From Palsa-504 sp963819785 (GTDB lineage: Bacteria; Actinomycetota; Actinomycetes; Streptosporangiales; Streptosporangiaceae): 64,000 nucleotides of DNA. A program made the position numbers and the translations under genes. Location of the stretch: assembly GCA_963819785.1 (NCBI GenBank), contig CAWFXW010000022.1:248001-312000 (forward strand). Direction: 5' to 3'. Shown one piece after another: positions 31,828 through 39,910 of the stretch (position 1 is the stretch's first letter; every line of letters starts with the position of its first letter). The notes under the pieces are model-generated. The model had not been told where the DNA came from. It searched no databases and saw nothing but the letters and a program-made list of their open reading frames with translations.

Positions 31828-32717
31828 CTCTGCACCTCCAGGTGGTGGTCGCGGCGGCGGCGTCCGGCGGCCTGGCTCATGTAGGCCAGCACCAGATCCT
31901 CCAGGGTCACTTCGGAGACCGTCCAGGCCGGGTCGAGCACCGGGCCGTCGGTGCGCACCAGCAACGTGCTCTGCACGTCGGTGTGACTGGCCGAGATGAC
32001 CTGCACGCCTCCGGGGAGGCTGCCGGGGTCGCGGCGGGGGCCGGTCAGCAGGTGGTGAGTGGCCAGCAGGTCATCGACCGGCCCGGCCACCTGGACCCTG
32101 GAGGCGACCAGCACGATCAGGTAGTCGCAGACCCGTTCCAGGTCGCCGACCAGATGGGAGGACAGCACCACCGACAGGTCCTGATCGGCGACCGACTCCA
32201 TCAGGTCGCGCAGGAACTCCCGCCGCGCCAGCGGATCCAGGCTGGCCACCGGTTCGTCCAGGAGCAGCAGTTCTGGCCGTTTCGCGACGGCCAGGGTCAG
32301 CGCGAGCTGGGCGCGCTCACCACCGGACAGGGTCCCGGCCTTCTGGCCCAGACTCAGGTCCAGCCGCCCGATCCGGCCGCGGGCCAGGCCCGCGTCCCAG
32401 CCTGGGTTGAGGTGCGCGCCCAGTTTGAGGTGGTCGCCGACCGACAGCCCGGCGTAGACCGGCGCGTCCTGGGCCAGGTACCCGACCCGGGCCAGCTGCG
32501 CCGAGCCGCCCACGGCCCGGCCGCCGAGCACCTCGATCGTGCCCGCCGTCGGAGCCATCATCCCGGCGGCCAGGCTCAGCAGGGTGGTCTTCCCGGCCCC
32601 GTTCGGGCCCACCAGGCCCACCACATGCCCGGCTGGGACCGACAGCGTGCAGTCGGCCAGCGCCCACAGCCGCCGGTACCGCTTGCCCAGCCCTTGAGTC
32701 GCTATAGCGGCGGTCAT
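31824..32717 (-). CDS. ABC transporter ATP-binding protein
   Basis: 297 residues. Walker A GPNGAGKTT lies near residues 37-45, then the LAQDAPVYAGL Q-loop, the signature LSGGERAQL, Walker B LLLLDEPVASLD and the SSHLV switch. The C-terminal 70 residues are poorly conserved. It overlaps the GntR regulator stop by 4 nt and the permease start by 4 nt, so the three genes form one operon driven from the dyad at 33120-33157. Confidence 0.9.
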   Translation of the reverse strand: MTAAIATQGLGKRYRRLWALADCTLSVPAGHVVGLVGPNGAGKTTLLSLAAGMMAPTAGTIEVLGGRAVGGSAQLARVGYLAQDAPVYAGLSVGDHLKLGAHLNPGWDAGLARGRIGRLDLSLGQKAGTLSGGERAQLALTLAVAKRPELLLLDEPVASLDPLARREFLRDLMESVADQDLSVVLSSHLVGDLERVCDYLIVLVASRVQVAGPVDDLLATHHLLTGPRRDPGSLPGGVQVISASHTDVQSTLLVRTDGPVLDPAWTVSEVTLEDLVLAYMSQAAGRRRRDHHLEVQR

Positions 32718-33106
32718 GCTATGTCCTGCTCGCCTGCGGACCGAAACGTGCTGGCGAACAGGGCCTCGATGGATTCGTCGTCAAGCCCGGCGCGCCGCGC
32801 CTTGGCCAGCCACCGCTGCAGGTCACGGCGCAGCGGCCCGTGCGCGGCCAGCGAGCCGCCGTCCAGCGTCCCGGTCACGAACGTGCCGACCCCCGGGCGG
32901 GCCGCCGCCAGTCCCTCGTACTCCAGCTCCCGGTAGGCCTTGAGCACCGTGTTCGGGTTGATCGCCAGCCCCGCCGCCACGTCCTTGACCTTCGGCAGTT
33001 GGTCGCCCTCCCGCAGCAGGCCCAGCCGCAGCGCTTGGCGCACCTGGTGGATCAGCTGCAGGTACGGCGCTACGCCTGACCGGCCGTCCAGATGAAACTC
33101 GATCAC
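32714..33106 (-). CDS. GntR family regulator, YtrA subfamily
   Basis: 130 residues. The GntR HTH is clear (YLQLIHQVRQALRLGLLREGDQLPKVKDVAAGLAINPNTVLKAYRELEYEGLAAARPGVGTFV). The short, ligand-domain-free C-terminus is characteristic of the YtrA subfamily, which sits ahead of ABC exporters and represses its own operon. Starts with GTG at 33106, just 14 bp from the strong dyad. Confidence 0.92.
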   Translation of the reverse strand: MIEFHLDGRSGVAPYLQLIHQVRQALRLGLLREGDQLPKVKDVAAGLAINPNTVLKAYRELEYEGLAAARPGVGTFVTGTLDGGSLAAHGPLRRDLQRWLAKARRAGLDDESIEALFASTFRSAGEQDIA

Positions 33107-33119
33107 CCTGACCTCACTT

Positions 33120-33157
33120 TATCTAGGTACCTAGCACTATAGCTACGTACCTAGATA
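33120..33157. promoter_or_regulatory. operator dyad between the GntR/ABC operon and lutABC
   Basis: Perfect 11-bp arms TATCTAGGTAC (33120-33130) and GTACCTAGATA (33147-33157) flank a 16-nt spacer. The left arm is itself part of the palindrome CTAGGTACCTAG. Its position 14 bp before the GntR start fits an autoregulatory YtrA-type operator overlapping the promoter. Confidence 0.65.
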
Positions 33158-33210
33158 GCGCGTCAAGAGTGATGGCTGGCTGGAATGCCAGCTGTTTTAG
33201 GATGGGGCGC

Positions 33211-33945
33211 GTGAGGGCCGCGTTGTTCGTCACCTGCCTCGTGGACGGCGTTGTGCCGCAGGTCGGGCAGGCCACCGTCCGGGTACTGGAACGGCTGGGC
33301 GTGACCGTGGAGATGCCCTGGGCACAGACCTGCTGCGGGCAGATGCACGTCAACACCGGCTACCCGCGGGAGGCCATCCCGCTGGTCCGCAACCACGTCG
33401 CGGCGTTCGAGGGGTACGACGCGATCGTGGTGCCGAGCGGGTCGTGCACGGCCGCGATCCGCCATCAGCACGCCGACGTGGCCCGGCTGGCGGGCGATCT
33501 GGCCTTGGCCGCGGCGGCGGAGACGATCGCGGCCCGGACCTGGGAGCTGTCGGAGTTCCTGGTCGACGTGCTGGGCGTGACCGACGTCGGCGCGTACTTC
33601 CCGCACCGGGTCACCTACCACCCGACCTGTCATTCGCTCCGGCTGCTGCGGGTGGGTGAGCGACCGCTGCGGCTGCTGCGCGCGGTCGAGGGCATCGACC
33701 TGGTCGAGCTGCCCGGCGCCGAGCAGTGCTGCGGATTCGGCGGCACGTTCGCGCTGAAGAACCCGGCGGTGTCCTCGGCCATGCTGGCCGACAAGATCGC
33801 GGCGATGCGGCGCACCGGCGCGGAGTACGCCGCCGCGGGCGACGCGTCCTGCCTGCTGCACATCGGCGGCGGCCTGACCCGGCTGAGCACCGGCATCGGC
33901 ACCAGGCACCTGGCCGAGATCCTCGCAGTCACTCGGAGGGATTGA
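33211..33945 (+). CDS. lutA: lactate utilization protein A ((Fe-S)-binding, CCG domains)
   Basis: 244 residues with two cysteine-rich CCG domains: QTCCGQMHVNTGYP near residue 40, CHSLRLL near residue 139 and EQCCGFGGTFALKNP near residue 172. This is the YkgE/LutA subunit, which with LutB and LutC oxidises L-lactate to pyruvate. Candidate starts are GTG 33211 (AGGATGGGG just before it) and ATG 33202; GTG is preferred. The stop overlaps the lutB start by one base (ATGA-type coupling). Confidence 0.9.
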   Translation: MRAALFVTCLVDGVVPQVGQATVRVLERLGVTVEMPWAQTCCGQMHVNTGYPREAIPLVRNHVAAFEGYDAIVVPSGSCTAAIRHQHADVARLAGDLALAAAAETIAARTWELSEFLVDVLGVTDVGAYFPHRVTYHPTCHSLRLLRVGERPLRLLRAVEGIDLVELPGAEQCCGFGGTFALKNPAVSSAMLADKIAAMRRTGAEYAAAGDASCLLHIGGGLTRLSTGIGTRHLAEILAVTRRD

Positions 33946-35645
33946 TGACCTTCCTCGGGATGCCGACCGCCCCGCGCGGCGTGGGGCAGCTCCGCCAGGA
34001 GGCGCCGTTCCCGGTGGCGGCGGCCCGCGCGCTGGAGGATGCCCAGCTGCGGCGCAACCTCGGGCACGCCACCTCGACGATCCGGGCCAAGCGCGCGGCC
34101 GCGGTGGCCGAGGTGCCGGACTGGGCCGAGCTGCGGGAGGCCGGCGCGGCCATCAAGGACGAGGTCCTGGCCCACCTGGACCGCTACCTCCTGCAACTCG
34201 AGGAGCAGGTCACCGCGCGGGGCGGCGCGGTGCACTGGGCCGGTGACGCCAACGAGGCGAACCGGATCATCACCGGCTTGATCCGCGCGACCGGGTCGAC
34301 GAGCGTGGTGAAGGTCAAGTCGATGGCCACGCAGGAGATCGGGCTGAACGAGGCGCTGGCCGCGGCCGGCATCGAAGCGACCGAGACCGACCTGGCCGAG
34401 CTGATCGTCCAGCTCGGCCACGACCGGCCCAGCCACATCCTGGTTCCCGCCATTCACCGCAACCGGAACCAGATCCGCGACATCTTCGCGCGCGAGATGC
34501 CGGACGCGCCGGCCCAGCTCTCGGCCGAGCCGACCGAGCTGACCGCGGCGGCCCGCACCCACCTGCGCCGCAAGTTCCTGGCCGCGCAGGTCGCCATCTC
34601 GGGCGCGAACTTCGCGATCGCGGAGACCGGCACCCTGGCCGTGGTCGAATCCGAGGGCAACGGCCGGATGTGCCTGACCCTGCCGCGGACCCTGATCACC
34701 GTGATGGGCGTCGAGAAGATCCTCCCGGCCTGGCGTGACCTGGAGGTGTTCCTGCAGCTGCTGCCGCGCTCGTCGACCGCGGAGCGGATGAACCCGTACA
34801 CCTCGATGTGGTCCGGGGCGGTGCCGGGCCAGGACTTCCACCTGGTGCTGCTGGACAACGGCCGGACCGCGACGCTGGCCGACCCGCGCGGCCGGGCCGC
34901 GCTGCGCTGCATCAGGTGCTCGGCCTGCCTGAACGTGTGCCCGGTCTACGAGCGTACCGGCGGGCACGCCTACGGCTCGATCTACCCCGGGCCGATCGGG
35001 GCGGTGCTGTCACCCCAGCTCACCGGCGTCGCCGACAACCCGGACCTGCCGTTCGCGTCGACATTGTGCGGCGCCTGCTACGACGCCTGCCCGGTCGCGA
35101 TCGACATCCCGGCCATGCTCGTCCATCTCCGGTCCCGGGTGGTCGACGACAAGCTCGCGCACCACCGCGGCCCGACCCCAGAGGCCGCGGCCATGCGCGG
35201 CCTGGCCTGGACGATGAGCGACTCGCGGCGGTGGTCCCGGGCGCTGCGCGCCGGGCGAGCCGGGCGGCTGCTCGGGCGGCGCTACGGCCGGATCCGGCAC
35301 CTGCCCGGACCGCTGGCCGCCTGGACCTCCTCCCGGGACCTGCCCCGCCCGCCCCGGCAGACGTTCCGCGACTGGTGGCGTGCGTCAAGAGGCGCCCAGC
35401 CGAGCGGGAAAACACAGCCGACCGGGAAAACACAGCCGAACGGGGAGATCCGGCGTGAGCGGGCGGGAGGAGATGCTGGCCCGGATCCGGGCGGCTACGG
35501 CGGACATCACCGGGCATCCGGAGGTGCCACGGCGGTACCGGCCGGCCAGCCGGGGCCCGGGTTCGGCGGACGAGGTGCTGGTCGGGTTGTTCGAGGAGCG
35601 GGCCAGCGACTACCGGGCGACGGTGCGGCGCTGCGCGGCCGGTGA
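33945..35645 (+). CDS. lutB: lactate utilization iron-sulfur protein LutB, with long C-terminal extension
   Basis: 566 residues. The LutB/YkgF core is complete: VVKVKSMATQEIGLNE, NFAIAETGTLAVVESEGNGRM, and two 4Fe-4S motifs, CIRCSACLNVCPVYE and CGACYDACPVAID. The family normally ends soon after the FRDWWR-type motif (near residue 480). Here an 18-bp repeat follows and the frame then runs about 190 nt into lutC, ending at 35645. The extension (from about residue 485) is Gly/Arg/Pro-rich and is probably not functional sequence. The likely cause is loss of the normal stop by the repeat expansion or a nearby indel. Confidence 0.88.
   Translation: MTFLGMPTAPRGVGQLRQEAPFPVAAARALEDAQLRRNLGHATSTIRAKRAAAVAEVPDWAELREAGAAIKDEVLAHLDRYLLQLEEQVTARGGAVHWAGDANEANRIITGLIRATGSTSVVKVKSMATQEIGLNEALAAAGIEATETDLAELIVQLGHDRPSHILVPAIHRNRNQIRDIFAREMPDAPAQLSAEPTELTAAARTHLRRKFLAAQVAISGANFAIAETGTLAVVESEGNGRMCLTLPRTLITVMGVEKILPAWRDLEVFLQLLPRSSTAERMNPYTSMWSGAVPGQDFHLVLLDNGRTATLADPRGRAALRCIRCSACLNVCPVYERTGGHAYGSIYPGPIGAVLSPQLTGVADNPDLPFASTLCGACYDACPVAIDIPAMLVHLRSRVVDDKLAHHRGPTPEAAAMRGLAWTMSDSRRWSRALRAGRAGRLLGRRYGRIRHLPGPLAAWTSSRDLPRPPRQTFRDWWRASRGAQPSGKTQPTGKTQPNGEIRRERAGGDAGPDPGGYGGHHRASGGATAVPAGQPGPGFGGRGAGRVVRGAGQRLPGDGAALRGR
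35397..35446. repeat. 18-bp tandem repeat at the 3' end of lutB
   Basis: Two 18-nt units (35397-35414 and 35415-35432), differing at one base, plus a partial third. They encode six-residue Gln/Pro/Gly/Lys/Thr repeats between the LutB core and the region that overlaps lutC. Confidence 0.88.
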
Positions 35646-36084
35646 GGTGGCGCAGGTCATCGCGGACGCGGTCGCGGGCCGCGGGGCGGAGCGGATCGGC
35701 GTGCCCGTCGGGTTCCCGGCGCAGTGGTCGGCGCTGCTGCCCGGGCCGGTCTTCGACGACCCGCCGCTGGACGTCGCGGCGCTCGACGGCCTGGACGGGG
35801 TGGTGACGACGTGCGCGGTCGCGATCGCCGAAACCGGGACGATCGTGCTGGACAGCGGGCCGGGGCAAGGCAGCCGGGCGTTTTCTCTGGTGCCCGACTA
35901 CCACCTGGCCGTGGTCCGGGCCGGGCAGATCGTGGGCGCCGTGCCGGACGCGGTCGCGGCGCTGGAGCCGGCGCGCCCGCTCACCTGGATCAGCGGGCCC
36001 AGCGCGACCAGCGATATCGAGCTCAGCCGGGTCGAGGGCGTGCACGGCCCGCGGACGCTCGACATCGTGATCGTCGCGGACTAG
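35455..36084 (+). CDS. lutC: lactate utilization protein C (LUD domain)
   Basis: 209 residues starting GTG at 35455, with GGGGAG about 8 nt upstream. LUD-domain features include REEMLARIRAATAD, GVVTTCAVAIAETGTIVLDSG, and the C-terminal PSATSDIELSRVEGVHGPRTLDIVIV. It is the third gene of lutABC. No lactate permease or LutR-type regulator is adjacent. The first 190 nt are also read in the extended lutB frame. Confidence 0.9.
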   Translation: MSGREEMLARIRAATADITGHPEVPRRYRPASRGPGSADEVLVGLFEERASDYRATVRRCAAGEVAQVIADAVAGRGAERIGVPVGFPAQWSALLPGPVFDDPPLDVAALDGLDGVVTTCAVAIAETGTIVLDSGPGQGSRAFSLVPDYHLAVVRAGQIVGAVPDAVAALEPARPLTWISGPSATSDIELSRVEGVHGPRTLDIVIVAD

Positions 36085-36098
36085 GGGCATCGGGGGGC

Positions 36099-36728
36099 CT
36101 AGGGGGCGACGGGCTGGCCGGACAGCCAAGCGGCGCCGCGCTCGTACAGGCGGTCTACCTCGGGCCCCGTCAGACCCGGCATGTCGGGCTTGACCGGGTA
36201 GCCGGCCTGGGACTGCAAGTAGGCCAGGTACCGGTAGCCCTCGGGGAAGCGGGCCAGCACGTCGGGGTCCAGGGCGAGCGAGGCGGCCGGGTCGACCGGA
36301 TCCAGGCGGTCCTTCTCGTAGATGGGCTGGCGCAGCACGATCCCCCAGCGCCCGTCCCGTTTCTCGAAGAAGTCATAGAAGCGGCCGGTGCAGGCCACGT
36401 CGCAGAGCACGCCGTCCACCGGGCCGCGCTGCATGATCGTCATCCGGGTCTGGGCGATGGCCCTGGCCGGGCTAACCGAAGCCGGGGCCAGGGTGATCCG
36501 GACGCCGCCGGTGAAGTGCAGGATGTTGACCCCGCGGGCGGCGCCCTCCTGACTGACCCGGATGAAGTCCTCCTTCGGGCCCTGGAACCAGGTGGCCATC
36601 ATGTAGCCGTCCTCGTGCCAGCAGGCCCGGAAGGCCTCCCAGTCGCGCGAGTCCCTGGCGTTGGCCCAGGTCTCTACGACATCTCTGATGGCCAGGCGGT
36701 CGGCGAGCGCAGCGTCCACGATGGGCAC
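36099..36728 (-). CDS. SnoaL-like (NTF2-fold) protein
   Basis: 209 residues. The NTF2-like pattern is seen in DRLAIRDVVETWANARDSRDWEAFRACWHEDGYMMATWF and in the later VACTGRFYDFFEKRDGRWGIVLRQPIYEKDRLDPVDP. Proteins of this type act as small-molecule isomerases, cyclases or hydratases, or have no known activity; the substrate cannot be inferred. A C-terminal tail beyond 150 residues is longer than the minimal fold. The start is GTG at 36728, and the next gene on the other strand begins 53 bp away. Confidence 0.82.
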   Translation of the reverse strand: MPIVDAALADRLAIRDVVETWANARDSRDWEAFRACWHEDGYMMATWFQGPKEDFIRVSQEGAARGVNILHFTGGVRITLAPASVSPARAIAQTRMTIMQRGPVDGVLCDVACTGRFYDFFEKRDGRWGIVLRQPIYEKDRLDPVDPAASLALDPDVLARFPEGYRYLAYLQSQAGYPVKPDMPGLTGPEVDRLYERGAAWLSGQPVAP

Positions 36729-36781
36729 GGTAATACAAGACCAGCCGCGGTGACCACGGCCCGTTCCGCCAAAATGTTTTT

Positions 36782-37507
36782 ATGGAACTGGATGCCCGCC
36801 CGGTGCGGGCCTTCCGGCCGGGCCTGGGTGCGGACGTCGACGAGGGGGCGTGGCCCGCGAGCGTCCCGGCCATGGCGCAGTTGCTGCGGGAGGGACTGGA
36901 GCTGCCAGCGGGACTGACGGTGCTGGTGGGCGAGAACGGGTCGGGGAAGTCGACGGTGGTGGAGTGCCTGGCCGAGGCGTACGGGCTGAACCCGCAGGGG
37001 GGTTCGGCGCAGGGTCAGTTGTTCCGGGTCAGGGACAGCGAGCCGGGCGTCGGGCAAGGGCTGACCGTGGTACGAGGGGCGCGGGCGCAGTGGGCCTATT
37101 TCCTGCGGGCGGACACGATGAGCCAGCTGTACACCTACCTGGAGGAGAACCCGGGCCGGCGAACCGAGCGGTTCCATGAGCTGAGCCACGGGGAGGGGTT
37201 TCTGGAGATCCTGCGCACCCGGGTCAACCAGGCCGGCTTCTACCTGATGGACGAGCCCGACGCGCCGCTGTCGTTCACGGCGGCGCTCGGGCTGGCGGCG
37301 CTGCTCTATGACCTGGCCGAAGCCGGGTCCCAGATGGTGGTGGCCACCCACTCCCCCATCGTCGCGGCGATCCCGGGGATCAACCTGCTCGAGCTCGGGC
37401 CGTGGGGCATGCGCCCGGCGGCCTGGGACGACCTGAGCCTGGTCATCTCGTGGCGGCAGTTCATGCGGGATCCGCGGTCATATTTCCGGCACTTGTTCCC
37501 CGGCTGA
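36782..37507 (+). CDS. AAA family ATPase (single-domain, COG3910-like)
   Basis: 241 residues. Walker A GENGSGKST lies at residues 50-58, a signature-like FHELSHGEGFLEIL segment near residue 137, Walker B FYLMDEPDAPLS and a switch histidine in MVVATHSPI. This matches small ABC-like soluble ATPases related to the OLD/RecF group, acting on nucleic acids or with unknown partners. The ORF begins ATG 36782 and ends 31 bp before recQ, on the same strand, so the two may be co-transcribed. Confidence 0.85.
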   Translation: MELDARPVRAFRPGLGADVDEGAWPASVPAMAQLLREGLELPAGLTVLVGENGSGKSTVVECLAEAYGLNPQGGSAQGQLFRVRDSEPGVGQGLTVVRGARAQWAYFLRADTMSQLYTYLEENPGRRTERFHELSHGEGFLEILRTRVNQAGFYLMDEPDAPLSFTAALGLAALLYDLAEAGSQMVVATHSPIVAAIPGINLLELGPWGMRPAAWDDLSLVISWRQFMRDPRSYFRHLFPG

Positions 37508-37538
37508 ACTGACGGCGGCGGGCCGTAGAATCGCCCGC

Positions 37539-39431
37539 GTGGGCGCGCCCGGCAGTGACATCACCGAGGTGCTGCACCGCGTGTTCGGGTACACCTCGTT
37601 CCGCGGGCAGCAGCAGGAGATCATCGAGCACCTGTGCGGTGGCGGGGACGCGGTCGCGCTGATGCCGACCGGCAGCGGCAAGTCGCTGTGCTACCAGATC
37701 CCCGCGCTGGTCCGGGACGGCACCGGGGTGGTCATCTCGCCGCTGATCGCGCTCATGCAGGACCAGGTGGACGCGCTGACCGTGCTGGGGGTGCGGGCCG
37801 GGTTCCTGAACTCGACCCAGGATCCGGATTCGCGGCGTGGGATGGAGTACGCGTTCCTGGACGGCAAGCTCGACCTGCTGTACCTGGCGCCGGAGCGGCT
37901 GCGGACCGACGCGACGCTGCGGCTGCTCGACAAGGGCACGGTGGCGCTGTTCGCGATCGACGAGGCGCACTGCGTTTCCCAGTGGGGGCACGACTTCCGG
38001 CCCGACTACCTGGGGCTGTCCGTGCTGCACGAGCGATGGCCTGCGGTGCCGCGGATCGCGGTGACGGCCACCGCGACCGGGCAGACGCTGGGCGAGATCG
38101 TCACGCGGCTCGGGCTCGGCGCGGCCCGGCACTTCGTGGCCAGCTTCGACCGGCCGAACATCCAGTACCGGATCGAGCCGAAGAAATCGGCGCAGCAGCA
38201 GTTGCTCCGGCTGCTGCGGAATGAGCATGCGGGGGACGCGGGCATCGTCTACTGCCTGTCCCGGGCTTCGACGGAGAAGACGGCCGCGTTTCTTTGTGCC
38301 GAGGGGCTCACGGCGCTGCCGTATCACGCCGGGCTCGACGCGCGGACCCGGGCAGCGAACCAGTCGCGGTTCCTGCGCGAGGACGGTCTGGTCATGGTGG
38401 CCACGATCGCGTTCGGCATGGGGATCGACAAGCCGGATGTCCGGTTCGTCGCGCACCTGGACCTGCCCCGGTCGGTGGAGGGCTACTACCAGGAGACCGG
38501 GCGGGCCGGGCGCGACGGCGCGCCGGCCACCGCGTGGCTGGCCTACGGCCTGGCCGACGTGGTGCAGCAGCGGCGGCTCATCGACGACTCCGAGGGCGAC
38601 TTCGCGCACCGGCGGCGGCTGGTGGCGCACCTGGACGCGATGCTCGCGCTGTGTGAGACGGCCGGGTGCCGGCGGGCGCAGCTGCTGGCCTACTTCGGTG
38701 AGGATCTGGCCGGCGGCCGGTGCGGGAACTGCGACACGTGCTTGTCGCCGCCGTCGGTCTGGGACGGCACCGTCGCAGCGCAGAAGCTGCTCTCCACCGT
38801 GGTCCGGCTGCAGCGGCTCGGCGGTCCCTCCTTCGGCGCGGGGCAGCCGATCGACATCCTGCTCGGGAAGCGGACGCCGCGGGTGGCGTCGTACGGGCAC
38901 GATTCCCTGTCGGTCTTCGGGATCGGCGGCGAGCTGAACGAGGGCGAGTGGCGGGGCGTGGTGCGGCAGCTGCTGGCGTCCGGGCTGCTCGCGGTCCAGG
39001 GAGATCACGGGACGCTGGCGCTGACCGACGCCTCAGGCGAAGTGCTGCGCGGGGAGCGGCAGGTCATGTTCCGGCGGGACGCGACCCCGCCCGCGCGGTC
39101 CGCTTCGGCCCGATCCGGTTCGTCCGGTTCATCTGGTTCATCTGGTTCGGGGCGGGCCCGGCGGGCGGCGGCCGGGCCGGCCGCGGCCCCGGTCGAGCTG
39201 GGGCCGGAGGCGGAGCGGGTCTTCGAGCGGCTGCGCGCCTGGCGGACCGGGGTTGCGAAGGAACTCGGCATGCCGCCGTACGTCATCTTCCACGACGCGA
39301 CGTTGCGGCAGATCGCGGCCGCGCCGCCGGCGACGCTGGCCGGGCTCGCCGCGGTCAACGGCGTCGGTGAAACCAAGCTGGGCAGGTACGGGCAGCAGAT
39401 CCTGGATGTTCTGGCTGGCGGAGGCGCCTGA
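37539..39431 (+). CDS. recQ: ATP-dependent DNA helicase RecQ
   Basis: 630 residues. The helicase motifs are intact: Walker A MPTGSGKS (42-49), SPLIALMQDQV, DEAH in FAIDEAHCVSQWGHDFRPDY, the SRASTEKTA strand, MVATIAFGMGID and the QETGRAGRDG box. The zinc-binding domain has cysteines in ETAGCRR and RCGNCDTC. A Ser/Gly-rich linker from a 9-bp repeat separates it from a C-terminal HRDC domain (FERLRAWRTGVAKELGMPPYVIFHDATLRQIA). RecQ unwinds DNA in recombination and repair. Confidence 0.95.
   Translation: MGAPGSDITEVLHRVFGYTSFRGQQQEIIEHLCGGGDAVALMPTGSGKSLCYQIPALVRDGTGVVISPLIALMQDQVDALTVLGVRAGFLNSTQDPDSRRGMEYAFLDGKLDLLYLAPERLRTDATLRLLDKGTVALFAIDEAHCVSQWGHDFRPDYLGLSVLHERWPAVPRIAVTATATGQTLGEIVTRLGLGAARHFVASFDRPNIQYRIEPKKSAQQQLLRLLRNEHAGDAGIVYCLSRASTEKTAAFLCAEGLTALPYHAGLDARTRAANQSRFLREDGLVMVATIAFGMGIDKPDVRFVAHLDLPRSVEGYYQETGRAGRDGAPATAWLAYGLADVVQQRRLIDDSEGDFAHRRRLVAHLDAMLALCETAGCRRAQLLAYFGEDLAGGRCGNCDTCLSPPSVWDGTVAAQKLLSTVVRLQRLGGPSFGAGQPIDILLGKRTPRVASYGHDSLSVFGIGGELNEGEWRGVVRQLLASGLLAVQGDHGTLALTDASGEVLRGERQVMFRRDATPPARSASARSGSSGSSGSSGSGRARRAAAGPAAAPVELGPEAERVFERLRAWRTGVAKELGMPPYVIFHDATLRQIAAAPPATLAGLAAVNGVGETKLGRYGQQILDVLAGGGA
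39113..39148. repeat. 9-bp tandem repeat in recQ linker
   Basis: Four 9-nt units (consensus ATCTGGTTC) encode Ser/Gly repeats between the zinc-binding domain and the HRDC domain. Frame preserved. Confidence 0.88.
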
Positions 39432-39450
39432 CCCGATCAACGCTGACTGG

Positions 39451-39855
39451 TCAGCGGTAAGGGTGGTGCCGGGCCGAGGAGGTAGGCGGGTGGGCCCACA
39501 GGCGGGCCGAGCAGGGCTTGGCGGGCGCGGAAGCCGGGTCCGACGGGAGGAAAAGGGCCAGGAACAGGACCAGGAATCCGGCGACCAGCACCGGCCCGCT
39601 GGGCAGCGTGATTCCGGCCAGCGTGATCGCCGTCCCCGCCAGCGAGAGACTGGGGCGCGGATGAGTCCGGACGATCCGGGCCAGCCGCAGCACGCCGATG
39701 ACGGTGAGCAGGGTGCCGGTTCGGACCCACCAGCGGAACCGCCCGGAACGGGTCGGCCGGGTCACCTCCGGGACCTCCCGGACCTCCCGCCGGGCGGCGC
39801 GGCCCGAGGACGAGGACCACACCACCGTGGTCCGCTGGCGCGATCGCAGCCTCAC
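39451..39855 (-). CDS. small membrane protein, function unknown
   Basis: 134 residues from GTG 39855, with GGGAGG 5 nt upstream. The N-terminal 55 residues are basic and hydrophilic. Then follow three hydrophobic segments: RWWVRTGTLLTVIGVLRLAR, SLSLAGTAITLAGITLP and GPVLVAGFLVLFLALFLP. A Pro/Ala tail ends it. No family is recognised. A much longer frame extends upstream, antisense-like and lacking sense, so the internal start is preferred. It converges on recQ. Confidence 0.6.
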   Translation of the reverse strand: MRLRSRQRTTVVWSSSSGRAARREVREVPEVTRPTRSGRFRWWVRTGTLLTVIGVLRLARIVRTHPRPSLSLAGTAITLAGITLPSGPVLVAGFLVLFLALFLPSDPASAPAKPCSARLWAHPPTSSARHHPYR

Positions 39856-39910
39856 CGCAGCCTCCCGCAGGCATGAAACCCGCTGTCTGCCTTCGATGGT
39901 ACGCCCAGAT

